Shown here one piece after another: positions 8,522-19,800 of a DNA stretch of 64,000 nucleotides. The stretch covers positions 1 to 64,000 of the forward strand of contig NZ_BSTQ01000008.1 of NCBI RefSeq assembly GCF_030269605.1, written 5' to 3'. Every line of letters starts with the position of its first letter. Positions within the stretch are counted from its first letter, which is position 1. The DNA is from Lentzea sp. NBRC 105346. GTDB taxonomy: Bacteria > Actinomycetota > Actinomycetes > Mycobacteriales > Pseudonocardiaceae. A program made the translations under genes and the position numbers. The notes under the pieces were generated by a model. It had not been told where the DNA came from. It did not search any database and was given only the letters and a program-made list of their open reading frames with translations.

Positions 8522-9508
8522 GTGGCGTCGAGGTTCGTGCCGGTCGCCGTGCTCGTCGCGGCCGTGGTCGCGACGGGGGTCGTCATGCGCGTCGAACCGT
8601 CCCGCCTCGACCAGCCCAAGCCCGTGGAACCGCGGCCGGTGACCGCCATGATCCCGTGGAGCGACCAGGACTCGTTGCCGCGGCTCAAGTCGGACTTCCC
8701 GGTCGAGGTCGACCCGGCCGCGCCGACCGTTCCGCTCGCCGAGAACCCGGTCGAGCGGGCGTTGGCGCTGCTGCAGAAGAGCAGCTCCGACCCGGTGCTG
8801 GTGCTCGGCGACGACTGGCACCTGCGTTCGCTCGGCGTCCTCAAGATGTCTCCGACGTCGCTGTCGGCGGACGGACGCACGGCGGTGTTCCCGCAGCCCG
8901 GCTCGGTGCTGGTCGTCGACCTGACCACCGGGCGGTCGCGGACGGTGCCCGTCGGAGGCACGAACACGCACGCCGCGATCAGCCCGGACGGCAGGCAGCT
9001 GCTGGCCATGGGCTCGCGGGGCACCCAGCTGGTCGACGCCGCGGACGGCGCGCTGATCATCCGCATGGCCGACCGCAAGACGCCGTCGTCGTACTCGGCG
9101 ACCGACAACTTCGCGTGCGGTGTCGTGACCGGCCGCAACAACCCGGAGTACATGATCTCGTCGTTCCGCACGCTGGAACGCGAGGGCCGCACGATCACCC
9201 ACTCGCTGGAGTCCATGGTCGACGACGTGCGCGGCATTCCGGTCGCTCGTGGCAACCGGATTGCGGTTCCGGCGCGTGGCAAGTTCGCGGTGCGGGACGT
9301 GATCGTGATGACCTATTTCGGGTTCGTGCCGATCCGTGGCGCGCCGCCGAAGGTGCTCGGTGTGCCGTTCGGGGCGCGGCCGTTGCGGTGGTTCGACGAC
9401 TCGACGCTGCTGGTGCTCAGCGGCGACCGCGTGCTGTCGTGGAACGTCGACACCGGCGAGGTCAGCCGGGTGATGAAGCTGCTGGGCCGGGTGGAAGTGT
9501 CTGCTTAG
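8522..9508 (+). CDS. membrane-anchored beta-propeller-like protein, paralogue of preceding gene
   Basis: A 328-aa protein with an N-terminal membrane helix (VPVAVLVAAVVATGVVMRV) and an outside domain closely related to that of the preceding gene. Shared motifs include SDFPVEVDP versus TDFPERIDP, LSADGRTAVFPQ, VVDLTTGRSRTVPV and AISPDGRQLL. It has no sigma-like region. The two genes are separated by 14 bp and clearly arose by tandem duplication followed by loss or gain of the sigma-like part. Function is unknown; paired sensing at the membrane is inference. The GTG at 8522 gives a clean signal-anchor start. Confidence 0.75.
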   Translation: MASRFVPVAVLVAAVVATGVVMRVEPSRLDQPKPVEPRPVTAMIPWSDQDSLPRLKSDFPVEVDPAAPTVPLAENPVERALALLQKSSSDPVLVLGDDWHLRSLGVLKMSPTSLSADGRTAVFPQPGSVLVVDLTTGRSRTVPVGGTNTHAAISPDGRQLLAMGSRGTQLVDAADGALIIRMADRKTPSSYSATDNFACGVVTGRNNPEYMISSFRTLEREGRTITHSLESMVDDVRGIPVARGNRIAVPARGKFAVRDVIVMTYFGFVPIRGAPPKVLGVPFGARPLRWFDDSTLLVLSGDRVLSWNVDTGEVSRVMKLLGRVEVSA

Positions 9509-9587
9509 GAAGACCCTTCACATGGGTTAAACCGGTGGTCCGGGAGACTTACCGGGTCGCACAACCCTGTTCATGGAGGCCTCCCTC

Positions 9588-10630
<1,043 letters not shown>

Positions 10631-10634
<4 letters not shown>

Positions 10635-11581
10635 GCGGCAGGAAGAAGTCCGCCGACGAGCGCCCGTCGTGGGCGCCCCCGGTACTGCACGGCGGCCGCA
10701 TGGAGGCCGCGCTGCGCATGCTGGAGCTCGACGTCCGGCGCCGGCTCGACGGCCTGCTGCAGGGCAACCACCTGGGGCTCGTGCCCGGTCCGGGCACCGA
10801 GCCGGGTGAGGCGCGGGTGTACCAGCCGGGCGACGACGTGCGGCGGATGGACTGGGCGGTCACCGCGCGCACGACCGTGCCGCACATCCGCGAGACCGTG
10901 GCGGACCGCGAGCTGGAGACGTGGGTCGCGATCGACCTGTCGCCGTCGCTGGACTTCGGTACCGCCGCGTGTGAAAAGCGTGACCTGGTGGTCGCCGCGT
11001 CGGCCGCGGTCGCGCACCTGACGCGCGGCGGCGGCAACCGCATCGGCGCGCTGATCTCCACCGGCGCGGACACCATCCGCGTCCCGGCGCGCGGCGGCCT
11101 CGCGCACGCCCGCGGCATGATCCGCCGCATCGCGGAGACCCCGCGCGCTCCCGAAGGCACCCGCGGTGATCTCGCCGAACTGCTGGAACAACTGCGCCGC
11201 CCGCCGCGCCGCCGCGGCCTCGTCGTGGTGATCTCGGACTTCCTCGGCGGCACGGAATGGCAGCGGCCGCTGCGCGCGTTGTCGGCGCGGCACGACATCG
11301 TGGCCGTCGAGGTGATCGACCCGCGTGACGTCGACCTGCCCGAGGTGGGTACGGTCGTGCTGTCCGACCCGGAGACCGGGCGGCAGCGCGAGGTGCACGC
11401 GTCCGCATTGCTGCGTCGGGAGTTCGCGGCCGCGGCCGCCGAACACCGGGCGTCGGTCGCCGCGGGTCTGCGGCAGGCAGGTGCCGGACATCTGGTGCTG
11501 CGCACCGATTCCGACTGGATCGCGGACACGGTGCGCTTCGTGGTCGCCCGCAAGCGGCGCTGGTCGGGAGGTGTGGCATGA
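10631..11581 (+). CDS. DUF58 domain protein of MoxR operon
   Basis: A 316-aa DUF58 protein. The conserved block YQPGDDVRRMDWAVTART lies near residue 60 and is followed by a VWA-like fold (TWVAIDLSPSLDFGT, and VVVISDFLGG near residue 198). DUF58 proteins accompany MoxR ATPases and are thought to be adaptors or substrates in the same complex. The GTG start overlaps the moxR stop (GTGA). No membrane segment is evident, so it is probably cytosolic. The name is family-level only; the biochemical role is not established. Confidence 0.9.
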
Positions 11582-12543
11582 GCTTCTCCAGCTTCGTTGC
11601 CCCCTGGTGGTTCCTGCTATTCGTCGTGGTCGTCGCGCTGGTGGCGGGATACGTTGTGCTGCAACGGATCCGGCGCAAGCGGGTGATGCGGTTCACGAAC
11701 CTGGAGCTGCTCGACAAGGTCGCCCCCAAGCGTGAGGGCTGGACGCGGCACGTGCCGGCCACGTTCCTGCTGGTGTCGTTGTCGCTGCTGACCGTCGCCC
11801 TGGCCGGCCCCACCGCCGAGCAACGGGTTCCGCGCAACCGCGCGACGGTCATGCTGGTCGTCGACACCTCGTTGTCGATGAAGGCGACGGACGTCCGGCC
11901 GTCAAGGCTGGAGGCCGCGCAGGTGGCGGCGAAGTCGTTCGCCGAGGGCCTCACTCCCGGCATCAACCTGGGCCTGATCTCGTTCGCCGGCTCGGCGACC
12001 GTGCTGGTCGCGCCGACCACCGACCGCACCGCGGTGACGCAGTCGATCGACTCGCTGAAGCTGGCGCAGTCGACCGCGACCGGTGACGCGATCGTCGCCG
12101 CCATGGCCGCCATCGACTCGTTCGGCAAGGTCGTCGGTGGCGCGGAAGGGCCGCCGCCCGCGCGGATCGTGCTGATGACCGACGGCAAGGAGACCGTCGG
12201 CACGCGCAAGGCGTTCGACGCGGCCGAGGACGCCAAGAAGGCCGGGATCCCGATCTCGACGATCTCGTTCGGCACCGAGGACGGCACGGTCGACATCGAG
12301 GGCAGGCTGCAGCCGGTGCCGGTCGACGACGAGTCGATGAAGGAGATCGCGCAGCTGTCCGGCGGCGAGTTCTTCAAGGCGGCCTCGGCGGAGGAACTGC
12401 GGCGTGTGTACGACACGCTGGGCGAGCAGATCGGGTACGAGAAGAAGCAGGCCGACGCCTCGAAGCCGTGGCTGGTGATCGGCACGCTGATCCTGATCTT
12501 CGCCGCCGCGACGGCGTTGCTGCTGGGGCAGAGACTTCCCTAA
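11578..12543 (+). CDS. membrane VWA-domain protein of MoxR operon (BatA/Rv1481-like)
   Basis: A 321-aa protein with an N-terminal helix (WFLLFVVVVALVAGYVVL), a second helix near residue 60 (PATFLLVSLSLLTVALAG), a VWA domain with a MIDAS motif (VVDTSLSMKATD near residue 97) and a C-terminal helix (WLVIGTLILIFAAATALLLG). The metal-ion adhesion site suggests ligand binding controlled by the MoxR ATPase. The ATG overlaps the DUF58 stop (ATGA). Its last 4 bases overlap the convergent TAXI lipoprotein gene, which ends at 12540. In Mycobacterium tuberculosis the matching gene is followed by Rv1482c and fabG1; here that continuity is broken. Confidence 0.9.
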   Translation: MSFSSFVAPWWFLLFVVVVALVAGYVVLQRIRRKRVMRFTNLELLDKVAPKREGWTRHVPATFLLVSLSLLTVALAGPTAEQRVPRNRATVMLVVDTSLSMKATDVRPSRLEAAQVAAKSFAEGLTPGINLGLISFAGSATVLVAPTTDRTAVTQSIDSLKLAQSTATGDAIVAAMAAIDSFGKVVGGAEGPPPARIVLMTDGKETVGTRKAFDAAEDAKKAGIPISTISFGTEDGTVDIEGRLQPVPVDDESMKEIAQLSGGEFFKAASAEELRRVYDTLGEQIGYEKKQADASKPWLVIGTLILIFAAATALLLGQRLP

Positions 12544-13394
12544 CCGTGCAGGCGGCGGTACTCCGCCGCCGCACCCGGATGCAGGTCGATCCTCGGCGTC
12601 ACGATCAACGATCGGACGTCGAGGAACTGCGTTCCCAGCGCCTGGTTCGGCACGAGGTTCGCGGCCTTCCGCACGAGCATGCGGACGACCGCGCCGGCGA
12701 GGTCGTCCGGCAGGGAGCGACGGCACATCAACAGGTTCGCGGTGCCGACCGTCTGCACGTCCGCCTTCGACCCGTACACCCCGGCGCGCACGGTGACGTG
12801 CTCGTACACCGATCCATAGGCCGCCTTGAGCCGCGGCAGCACGCCGTCCAACGGCAGCAGCCGCAGGTTCGTCTCCTTGGCGAGACGGGGAGTCGGGACA
12901 CCGCCGGACCACAACAGTGCCGCGATCTCACCACGTTGCAGCGCATCTACCGCGGGGTCGAGGGACATGTGCAGCTCTCGGGCCTGGAGGTCGAGCCGGG
13001 CACCCTGCACCGCGGCGCCGGAGCCGGGGGCGCCCAGCGACACCGGTTGTCCCCTCAGGTCATCGAGGTTCCGAACCGGGGAGTCCGCGCGCACGACGAG
13101 CTGCAGGTAGTTCTCGTAGACGCGGCCCAGCGCGACGAGGTCCGGGGTGGCGCTGTCGGCCAGCGTCAATGCGAGGTCGACCTCGCCCTTGCGCAGGCGG
13201 TCGAGGTTGTCCTGGCTGCCGCCGGTGGCGATCGGCGTGATGCGCAGGCCCTCGGGAGAGTTGGCCGCGAGCAGGCGGGCGAAGTCGAGGTAGATGCCGC
13301 CTTCCTCACCGGCCGCCAGCTTGAGCTCACCCTGCGGTTCGCCCGTGCCGCACGCCGTGGCGAGCAGGGCGAGCAGGAACGTCCGGCGCCTCAT
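12540..13394 (-). CDS. TAXI-family TRAP-type solute-binding lipoprotein
   Basis: A 284-aa exported binding protein. The N-terminus RRRTFLLALLATACG has a lipobox Cys near residue 15. The conserved TAXI features are GEEGGIYLDFARLLA, TGGSQDNLDRLRKGEVDLAL near residue 58, and the later APGSGAAVQGARL segment. TAXI proteins bind small carboxylates or amino acids for tripartite TRAP transporters, but no TRAP permease gene is adjacent. Its start overlaps the stop of the histidine kinase gene by 4 bp, so it may instead act as a ligand sensor for that kinase, as proposed for some TctE-type systems. Confidence 0.85.
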   Translation of the reverse strand: MRRRTFLLALLATACGTGEPQGELKLAAGEEGGIYLDFARLLAANSPEGLRITPIATGGSQDNLDRLRKGEVDLALTLADSATPDLVALGRVYENYLQLVVRADSPVRNLDDLRGQPVSLGAPGSGAAVQGARLDLQARELHMSLDPAVDALQRGEIAALLWSGGVPTPRLAKETNLRLLPLDGVLPRLKAAYGSVYEHVTVRAGVYGSKADVQTVGTANLLMCRRSLPDDLAGAVVRMLVRKAANLVPNQALGTQFLDVRSLIVTPRIDLHPGAAAEYRRLHG

Positions 13395-14695
13395 AGCGCC
13401 GGCTCCACCGGCAGCGTCAGCTCCACGGTCAGGCCCTTCGGCTCGGCGGGGGTGAGCTTCAGGGTGCCGCCGCGCGCGGTCACCAGTCGTTCGGCGATGG
13501 CCAGGCCCAGGCCGGTGCCGCGCTTGTCGTCGTGCTTGCGCCAGAACCGTTCCTTCGCTCGTTCAATGTCCTCAATGGACAGACCGTCGCCGTTGTCCGT
13601 CACGGTGAGCACGTTGCGGTCGTGGCTGACGGTGATCTCCGGGCCGCCGTACTTGATGGCGTTGTCGAGCACGACGTCGAGTATCTGCGCCAGATCCGAC
13701 TCCGGGCAGCGCACCAACGCCGGGCTGCCGGCGTTCAGGGTGATGCCGGCTTTGGCCGTGGGAAGCCAGAAGTCGACCCGGTCGTGCACGACGGCGCCGA
13801 GGTCGGCCAGTTCGGGTTCGCGGCCGCCCGCGGCCAGCTCCGTCGCGGTGCTCTCCGCGCTCGCGAGTGCGAGCAGGCCGTCGAGGAGGCGTTCCAGGCG
13901 TTCGACCTCGGCGACGACGGACTCGTTGCCCTCCAGCATGTCGACCCGCAGGCGCAGCGCGGCCATCGGGTTGCGCAGCTGGTGCGACGCGTCGGCGATG
14001 AGCCGGCGCTGCTGGTCGGCGGCCTCCGTGACGGCGTCCGACATGCGGTTGAACGACTCGGACAACGCCCGCAGCTCGGCCGGACCGGCCGTGTCCATCA
14101 CGTGCGCGCGGCGCTGTCCCGCGGCGACGGCGCGCACCCCGCGGTCGAGCTCCTTCAACGGCCGGAGCAGCCAGCGCGCGACCACGAGCGTGAGCAGGAC
14201 GCACGCCACCGCGGCCGCCATCGCACCCGCGAGCACGAACGCCCAGCGCCGCGCCACGTCCTGCGCGGCGGTCGCCGTCGAGGCACGCAGCACGACGGCG
14301 CCCGCGACCCTCGTGCCCGTCCCGATCGGGCGGGCGAACAGCACGTCCCCGCCGTGCCACGGCAGAATCGTCGGCACCGGTGCCGCGGGCTGGTTGCGCA
14401 GTGCGGCCTCCAGCTCGGTCTTGACGTCGAGAACGTCCATTCCGGACTCGACGACCGGCTCACCCGCGGCGTTCACCACGACGATCTCCTCGCCGTACAA
14501 CGTCGTGTAGCGGGTGGCCTCGTCGGCGACGACGTCGCTGGGCAGCGCGGCGAACCTGTCGAGGTCGGCGGTCCGGCCGATCACGAACTGCTGGGTGCGC
14601 TCGGCGGCCGTGCTCATCAGCAACGGCACCGCGAACGCCGTGACCGCGCTCAGCGCGAACAGCAGCAGCACGAGGAGCAGTCGTTGCCGCATCAC
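13391..14695 (-). CDS. sensor histidine kinase
   Basis: A 434-aa membrane histidine kinase. Two membrane helices (residues ~5-25 and ~175-195) flank an extracytoplasmic sensor region of ~150 residues. A HAMP linker follows, then the H-box DASHQLRNPMAALRL near residue 232, N-box DNAIKYG near residue 344, and ATP-lid motifs DNGDGL and GTGLGLAIAERL. It autophosphorylates the His and passes phosphate to the response regulator gene just upstream, whose stop overlaps this start (GTG at 14695; ATG at 14692 is also possible). Coupling to the TAXI binding protein suggests sensing of a carboxylate-like solute. Confidence 0.93.
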   Translation of the reverse strand: MMRQRLLLVLLLFALSAVTAFAVPLLMSTAAERTQQFVIGRTADLDRFAALPSDVVADEATRYTTLYGEEIVVVNAAGEPVVESGMDVLDVKTELEAALRNQPAAPVPTILPWHGGDVLFARPIGTGTRVAGAVVLRASTATAAQDVARRWAFVLAGAMAAAVACVLLTLVVARWLLRPLKELDRGVRAVAAGQRRAHVMDTAGPAELRALSESFNRMSDAVTEAADQQRRLIADASHQLRNPMAALRLRVDMLEGNESVVAEVERLERLLDGLLALASAESTATELAAGGREPELADLGAVVHDRVDFWLPTAKAGITLNAGSPALVRCPESDLAQILDVVLDNAIKYGGPEITVSHDRNVLTVTDNGDGLSIEDIERAKERFWRKHDDKRGTGLGLAIAERLVTARGGTLKLTPAEPKGLTVELTLPVEPAL

Positions 14696-15351
14696 TCACC
14701 GAGCCGGTAGCCGAAGCCGCGGATGGTGGTGAGCAGTCCCGGCCGCTGGAGTTTGGCGCGCAGCCCCGTGAGGTGCACGTCGAGCGACCGCGACACCGCG
14801 ACGAACGCGTCGCCCCACACCTCGTCCATCAGCTGCTGACGGCTGACCGCCGCACCGGGCCGGCGCGCCAGCACGGCCAGCAGGTCGAACTCCTTGGGCG
14901 TCAGGGCGATCTCCGCGCCGCCGACGGTCACGCGCCGCCGGTCGAGGTCGATCTCCACATCGGACACCCGCACGGTCGTGTCCGGTTCCTTCGACCGCGC
15001 CGCGCCGCGCCGCACCACGTTGTCCATGCGCGCCAGCAGCTCGGCGAGCCGCACGGGTTTCACCAGGTAGTCGTCGGCGCCGAGCCGCAGCCCGCGCACG
15101 ACGGTCCGCTCGTCGCCACGCGCGGTGAGCACGAGCACCGGCACCGGGTCGACCTTGCGCAGCTTGCGGAGCACCTCGAGGCCGTCCTCGTCGGGCAGCC
15201 CGAGGTCGAGCAACACGACCTCGTTGTCGCGGTGCGCGATCAACGCGTCCGCGCCGCGCCGCACGCGCGTGGGCTCGTGGCCGTGCGCGCGCAACGCCTC
15301 CACCAGGGCGTCGGCGACTCCGTCGTCGTCCTCGACCAGCAACACTCGCAC
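14692..15351 (-). CDS. OmpR/PhoB-type response regulator
   Basis: A 219-aa response regulator. The receiver domain has acidic residues EDD near residue 7, the phospho-acceptor Asp in VVLLDLGLPDEDG near residue 50, Thr in LTARGDE and Lys in YLVKPVR. A winged-helix DNA-binding domain follows (VTVGGAEIALTPKEFDLLAV and SLDVHLTGLRAKL). I chose the GTG at 15351 because the receiver fold begins there. It is the first gene of the operon response regulator-kinase-TAXI protein and is divergent from the transporter at 15475, a likely target of its control. Confidence 0.93.
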   Translation of the reverse strand: MRVLLVEDDDGVADALVEALRAHGHEPTRVRRGADALIAHRDNEVVLLDLGLPDEDGLEVLRKLRKVDPVPVLVLTARGDERTVVRGLRLGADDYLVKPVRLAELLARMDNVVRRGAARSKEPDTTVRVSDVEIDLDRRRVTVGGAEIALTPKEFDLLAVLARRPGAAVSRQQLMDEVWGDAFVAVSRSLDVHLTGLRAKLQRPGLLTTIRGFGYRLGE

Positions 15352-15474
15352 GCCGGACAGTGTGGCAGGCAGCACACCGGACGGCGGCCTAAGGGAACGT
15401 AAAGAAGGCCGCGACCGGGTTGTTCGCCGGCCGGGCACGCCTGATCGTGGCTCCAATCACGCAAGGAGGCGCTG

Positions 15475-16764
15475 ATGACGGTGGTGGAGGAGCGGCGTAC
15501 CGAACGCCGCGTCGTGGCGAACGTGCTGCGCGGCTCGATCGGCAATCTCATCGAGTGGTACGACTGGTACGCCTACACGGCGTTCAGCATCTACTTCGCC
15601 GCGGCGTTCTTCCCCAAGGGCGACCAGACCGCGCAGCTGCTGAACACCGCGGCCGTCTTCGCCGTGGGCTTCCTGATGCGCCCGCTGGGCGGCTGGCTGC
15701 TCGGCCGCTACGCCGACCGGCACGGCCGCCGGGCCGCTCTGACCTTGTCCGTCACGATGATGGCCCTGGGTTCGCTGATCATCGCCCTGACGCCGTCGTA
15801 CGCGACGATCGGCGTGGCCGCGCCGGCGTTGCTGGTGACCGCGCGCCTGCTGCAGGGCCTGTCGGTCGGCGGCGAGTACTCGACGTCCGCGACCTATCTG
15901 TCCGAAGTGGCCTCACGCGGCAAACGCGGGTTCTACTCCAGCTTCCAGTACGTGACGCTGACCGCGGGCCAGCTGGTCGCACTGGGCGTGCAGATCGTGC
16001 TGCAGCAGTTCCTGTCCAAGGCGGAGATGCTCTCCTGGGGCTGGCGCATCGCGTTCGTCATCGGCGCCACCGGCGCGATCATCGTGATGTACCTGCGGCG
16101 GTCGATGGACGAGTCCGCTTCGTTCGAGAAGGTGTCCTCTTCGGGGCAGCGCGGCTCGTTGCGCGTGCTGCTGAGCTACCCCAAGGAGTGCCTGCTGGTC
16201 GTCGGCCTGACGCTGGGCGGCACCGTCGCGTTCTACACGTACACGACCTACCTGCAGAAGTTCATGGTGAACACCAGCAAGATCGACGCCGCGACGGTCA
16301 GCTGGATCAACTTCCTGGCCCTGCTGGTGTTCGTCATCATCCAGCCCATCGCCGGTTCGTTGAGCGACCGCATCGGACGCCGACCGCTGCTGATCGGGTT
16401 CGGCGTGCTCGGCGCGTTGTGCACGGTGCCGCTTCTGTCCACCCTGGCTGGTACTAGGTCGCCCGTGCTGGCGTTCTTCCTGATGCTCGGCGGCCTCGTG
16501 ATCGTCACCGGGTACACGTCGATCAACGCGATCGTGAAGGCCGAGCTGTTCCCGACGCGGATCCGAGCCCTCGGGGTCGGGCTGCCCTACGCGTTGACGG
16601 TCGCGATCTTCGGCGGGACCGCCGAGTACGTGGCGCTGGGGTTGAAGCAGGCCGGCCACGAGTCGTTGTTCTTCTACTACGTGGCCGGCTGCGTGCTCGT
16701 CTCGCTCATCGTCTACGGGCTCATGCGCGAAACCTCGAAGGACTCAGTGCTGGACAAGGACTAG
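15475..16764 (+). CDS. MFS metabolite:H+ symporter (MHS family)
   Basis: A 429-aa major facilitator transporter with about 12 membrane helices. The N-terminal motif GNLIEWYDWYAYTAFSIYFA is the hallmark of the metabolite:H+ symporter family (alpha-ketoglutarate, citrate, shikimate and similar carriers). The cytoplasmic loop motif GRYADRHGRRAALTLS and the later GSLSDRIGRRPLLI match MFS signature loops. A good Shine-Dalgarno (aaggagg) precedes the ATG at 15475. It is divergent from the two-component operon, so uptake of a dicarboxylate-like compound under its control is a reasonable inference. The substrate cannot be named. Confidence 0.92.
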   Translation: MTVVEERRTERRVVANVLRGSIGNLIEWYDWYAYTAFSIYFAAAFFPKGDQTAQLLNTAAVFAVGFLMRPLGGWLLGRYADRHGRRAALTLSVTMMALGSLIIALTPSYATIGVAAPALLVTARLLQGLSVGGEYSTSATYLSEVASRGKRGFYSSFQYVTLTAGQLVALGVQIVLQQFLSKAEMLSWGWRIAFVIGATGAIIVMYLRRSMDESASFEKVSSSGQRGSLRVLLSYPKECLLVVGLTLGGTVAFYTYTTYLQKFMVNTSKIDAATVSWINFLALLVFVIIQPIAGSLSDRIGRRPLLIGFGVLGALCTVPLLSTLAGTRSPVLAFFLMLGGLVIVTGYTSINAIVKAELFPTRIRALGVGLPYALTVAIFGGTAEYVALGLKQAGHESLFFYYVAGCVLVSLIVYGLMRETSKDSVLDKD

Positions 16765-16773
16765 CGGCGGCGG

Positions 16774-16828
16774 TGCTATGGGGGGAGCTTTCCCAGCGGT
16801 CAGCGCTGGGAAAGCTCCCCCCATAGCA
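16774..16828. terminator. 25-bp perfect hairpin between convergent genes
   Basis: Arms 16774-16798 and 16804-16828 are exactly complementary with loop gtcag. The element lies between the stop of the MHS transporter and the stop of the convergent NRPS gene and probably terminates both. A half copy of the same sequence is at 159-182. Confidence 0.8.
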
Positions 16829-16829
16829 A

Positions 16830-19800
16830 TCAGCGGGAGGCGATCTCCGAAGCCAGGACGTCCACGTGCGGAGCCGTCAGCATCGTGAAGTGGTCACCGG
16901 GCACGGTGACCACCTCGATCGGCTCACCGGAGAACTCCGCCCAGCCCTGCCACTGCTCGGACGACTGCACCGCCGCGAAGTACACGATGCGCCCGTCGAA
17001 CGTCTCGGCGGGCGTGTACGTGCTCCGCTGGTCCGCCCACAACGTGCGCAGGAACCCGCTGAACTGCACGGAGTCCATCTCGGGCGGCAGCAGGTCCAGC
17101 GCCCGCATGCGGGACCGCAGGTACTCCTCCTGCGCCAGGTCGTCCAGGCCGGCGAGATCCGCGGCCCGGACGCCGGGATCACGCCCGTAGTTGCGGTGGA
17201 ACAGACCCGCCACGGACTCGATCCACTCGGCGTGCGTGGCCGGTTCGGACGACAGCGGCACACCCGGAGGGAACGTGTCCGCCATACCGAGGAACGCCAC
17301 CGACGCACCGGACGCGCGCAGCCGGCACGCGACCTCAAACGCGATGCCGCCGCCGAACGAGTGACCGACGAGCCGGTACGGACCCGAAGGCTGTACCGCG
17401 AGGATCTCCTCCAGATAAGAGGAAGCCAGCTCCTCGACCGAGGATCCCGAAGCGGCGTACACGGGTTGGAGCCCGTAGACGGCGAAATCAGCAGGCAGCC
17501 GCGACACCAGCTCGTACAACGAAACGAGCCCGCCACCCGCACCCGGCAGCACGAACAGCGGCACCGAGCCGGACGGGCGTAGCGGCACCAGCATGCGCGG
17601 GTGGTCGATCGCGTCGAGCAGTCGGACCAGGCCGGCCACGGTCGGCGCCTGGAACAGCGACGACAGCGGCAGGCGTTCACCGAACTCGCGTTCCACCCGC
17701 GCGAGCAGCTGGACCGCCAGCAGCGAGTGGCCACCGGATCGGAAGAAGTCGTCGTGCACACCGATCGGGCGCACGTCGAGCACTTCCTCGAACAACGCGG
17801 CCATCCGCAGTTCCCGGAAGTCGCGCGGGGCCACCGAACCCGACGAGGGACCGCCGGGTGCGGGGAGCGCTCGGCGGTCCAGTTTGCCGTTCGGCGTGTA
17901 GGGCAACGACTCCAGCGCCACGATGTGCGACGGCACCATGTACTCGGGCAGCCGGGATTCCAAGTACTCCCGGACGTCCGCGGAACCGGTCACGTAGGCC
18001 ACCAGACGGTTCTCCCGCAGCACCACGGCCGCGCCGGTGACCGACGGGTGCTCGCGCAGCACCGACTCGATCTCGCCCGGCTCGATGCGGTAACCGCGCA
18101 GCTTCACCTGGTCGTCGGTGCGGCCCAGGAACTCCAGCACGCCGTCGCGCCGGTACCGCACGAGGTCGCCGGTCCGGTACAGCACGCCGTCACCGAACGG
18201 CGAAGGCACGAACCGGGACGCCGTGAGGTCCGCCCGGCCCAGGTACCCGCGCGTGACACCGCGGCCGCCGATGTACAACTCTCCTGGCACACCAACGGGA
18301 ACCGGCGCCTGGGCCGGATCGAGCACGTACACCGAAGTGTTCGCGATCGGGCGTCCGATGAAGGAGTCCGACCCGGTGCACGACCAGATCGTCGTCTCCG
18401 TCGGCCCGTACATGTTCCGCAGCGGCACCAACGACGACAGCTCTTCCGACAGCGCGGCGGGCAACGCCTCGCCACCGACCAGCAGGCTTTCCAGCGACGC
18501 CAACGCCTCCCGGCCACCCGGCTCCAGCAGGATCATCGCCGCCTGCGACGGCGTGCACTGCAGGTGCGTCACGCCGTGCGAGGCGATCAGCCCCGGCACG
18601 GACGTGTCGGCCGCCCGCCGGGCGTGCAGATCACGCGCCGCGGCGAGGTGTTCCAGCGAAGCGAGCACCACGTCCTCGGGGACACCGAAGTCGATGAGGC
18701 ACGCGACCTCGTCGACGCCCGCGTCCGTGATCGCCGCCAGCTTCTCGGCGACGTGCGCGGGCGTGCCGAAGAGACCGGAGCTGTGGTAGTGCCGCTCGAA
18801 CGCCCGGTCGAGCATGGCCTCGACATCGGCGTCCGACGCCTTGGCCAGGTTGCGCATCAGGTCCGCGGAGGACGAGAGGTACGCGCGGAACGGGTCGCGC
18901 ACCGCCGCCCGGACGGCCGCCGGATCCGGGCCGACGAACGTGTGCACCATCAGCGTCACGCGACCCGGACCGTCGTGCCCGGCGCGGGCGCGGGCCTTGC
19001 GGTACACCGAGATCCGCTCGGCGAGCTGGTCCAGGTCCTGACCGAGCAGGTGCGTGAGCAGGTTCGCGCCGCACTCGCCGGCCGCCTCGAACGTCGCCAC
19101 GCTGCCGGCCGCGGTGAGCCACACCGGCAGGTCGGGCTGCACCGGTCGCGGTTGCACCGAGACCTCGATGGACTCGCCGGTACCGTTCGTGCGCACCAGC
19201 GAACCGCCCTGCCACAACTTCCGCACATCATCCAAAGCAGACATCATGACGTGCTTGCGGTCGGCGTAGTTCTCCGGCGCGAGCACGAAGTCGTTGGCCT
19301 GCCAGCCGGACGCGAACGACACGCCCACGCGGCCATCGGACAGGTTGTCGACGACCGACCACTCCTCGGCGATCCGCAGCGGGTCCTGCAACGGCGCGAC
19401 GACGCTGCCCGCGCGGATGCCGATCCGCGACGTGCACGCCGCGATCGCCGCGCCGACCACCGCCGGGTTGGGGAAGGGCGCGCCGAACTCGTGGAAGTGC
19501 CGCTCGGGCGTCCACACCGCCTCGAAACCGTTGCGGTCGGCGAACTTCGCGCCTTCCAGCAGCAGCCGATAACCCTGGTTCGTGCCGAAGTAGAACAGGC
19601 TCAGGTCCGCCACCTTCGCCGGTGTCGCCGCGTGATCCGGTTGCAGCACCACGGAAGCGCCCGTGGTGAGCGTCCAGACCAGCTCCAGCACCGAGATGTC
19701 GAACGACACCGTGGTCACGGCCAGCCAGCGGCTGGGGGAACCCAGCACGTCGTTCATGGCGTAGCAGAAGTTCACCACGTTGCGGTGCTCGACCATGACG

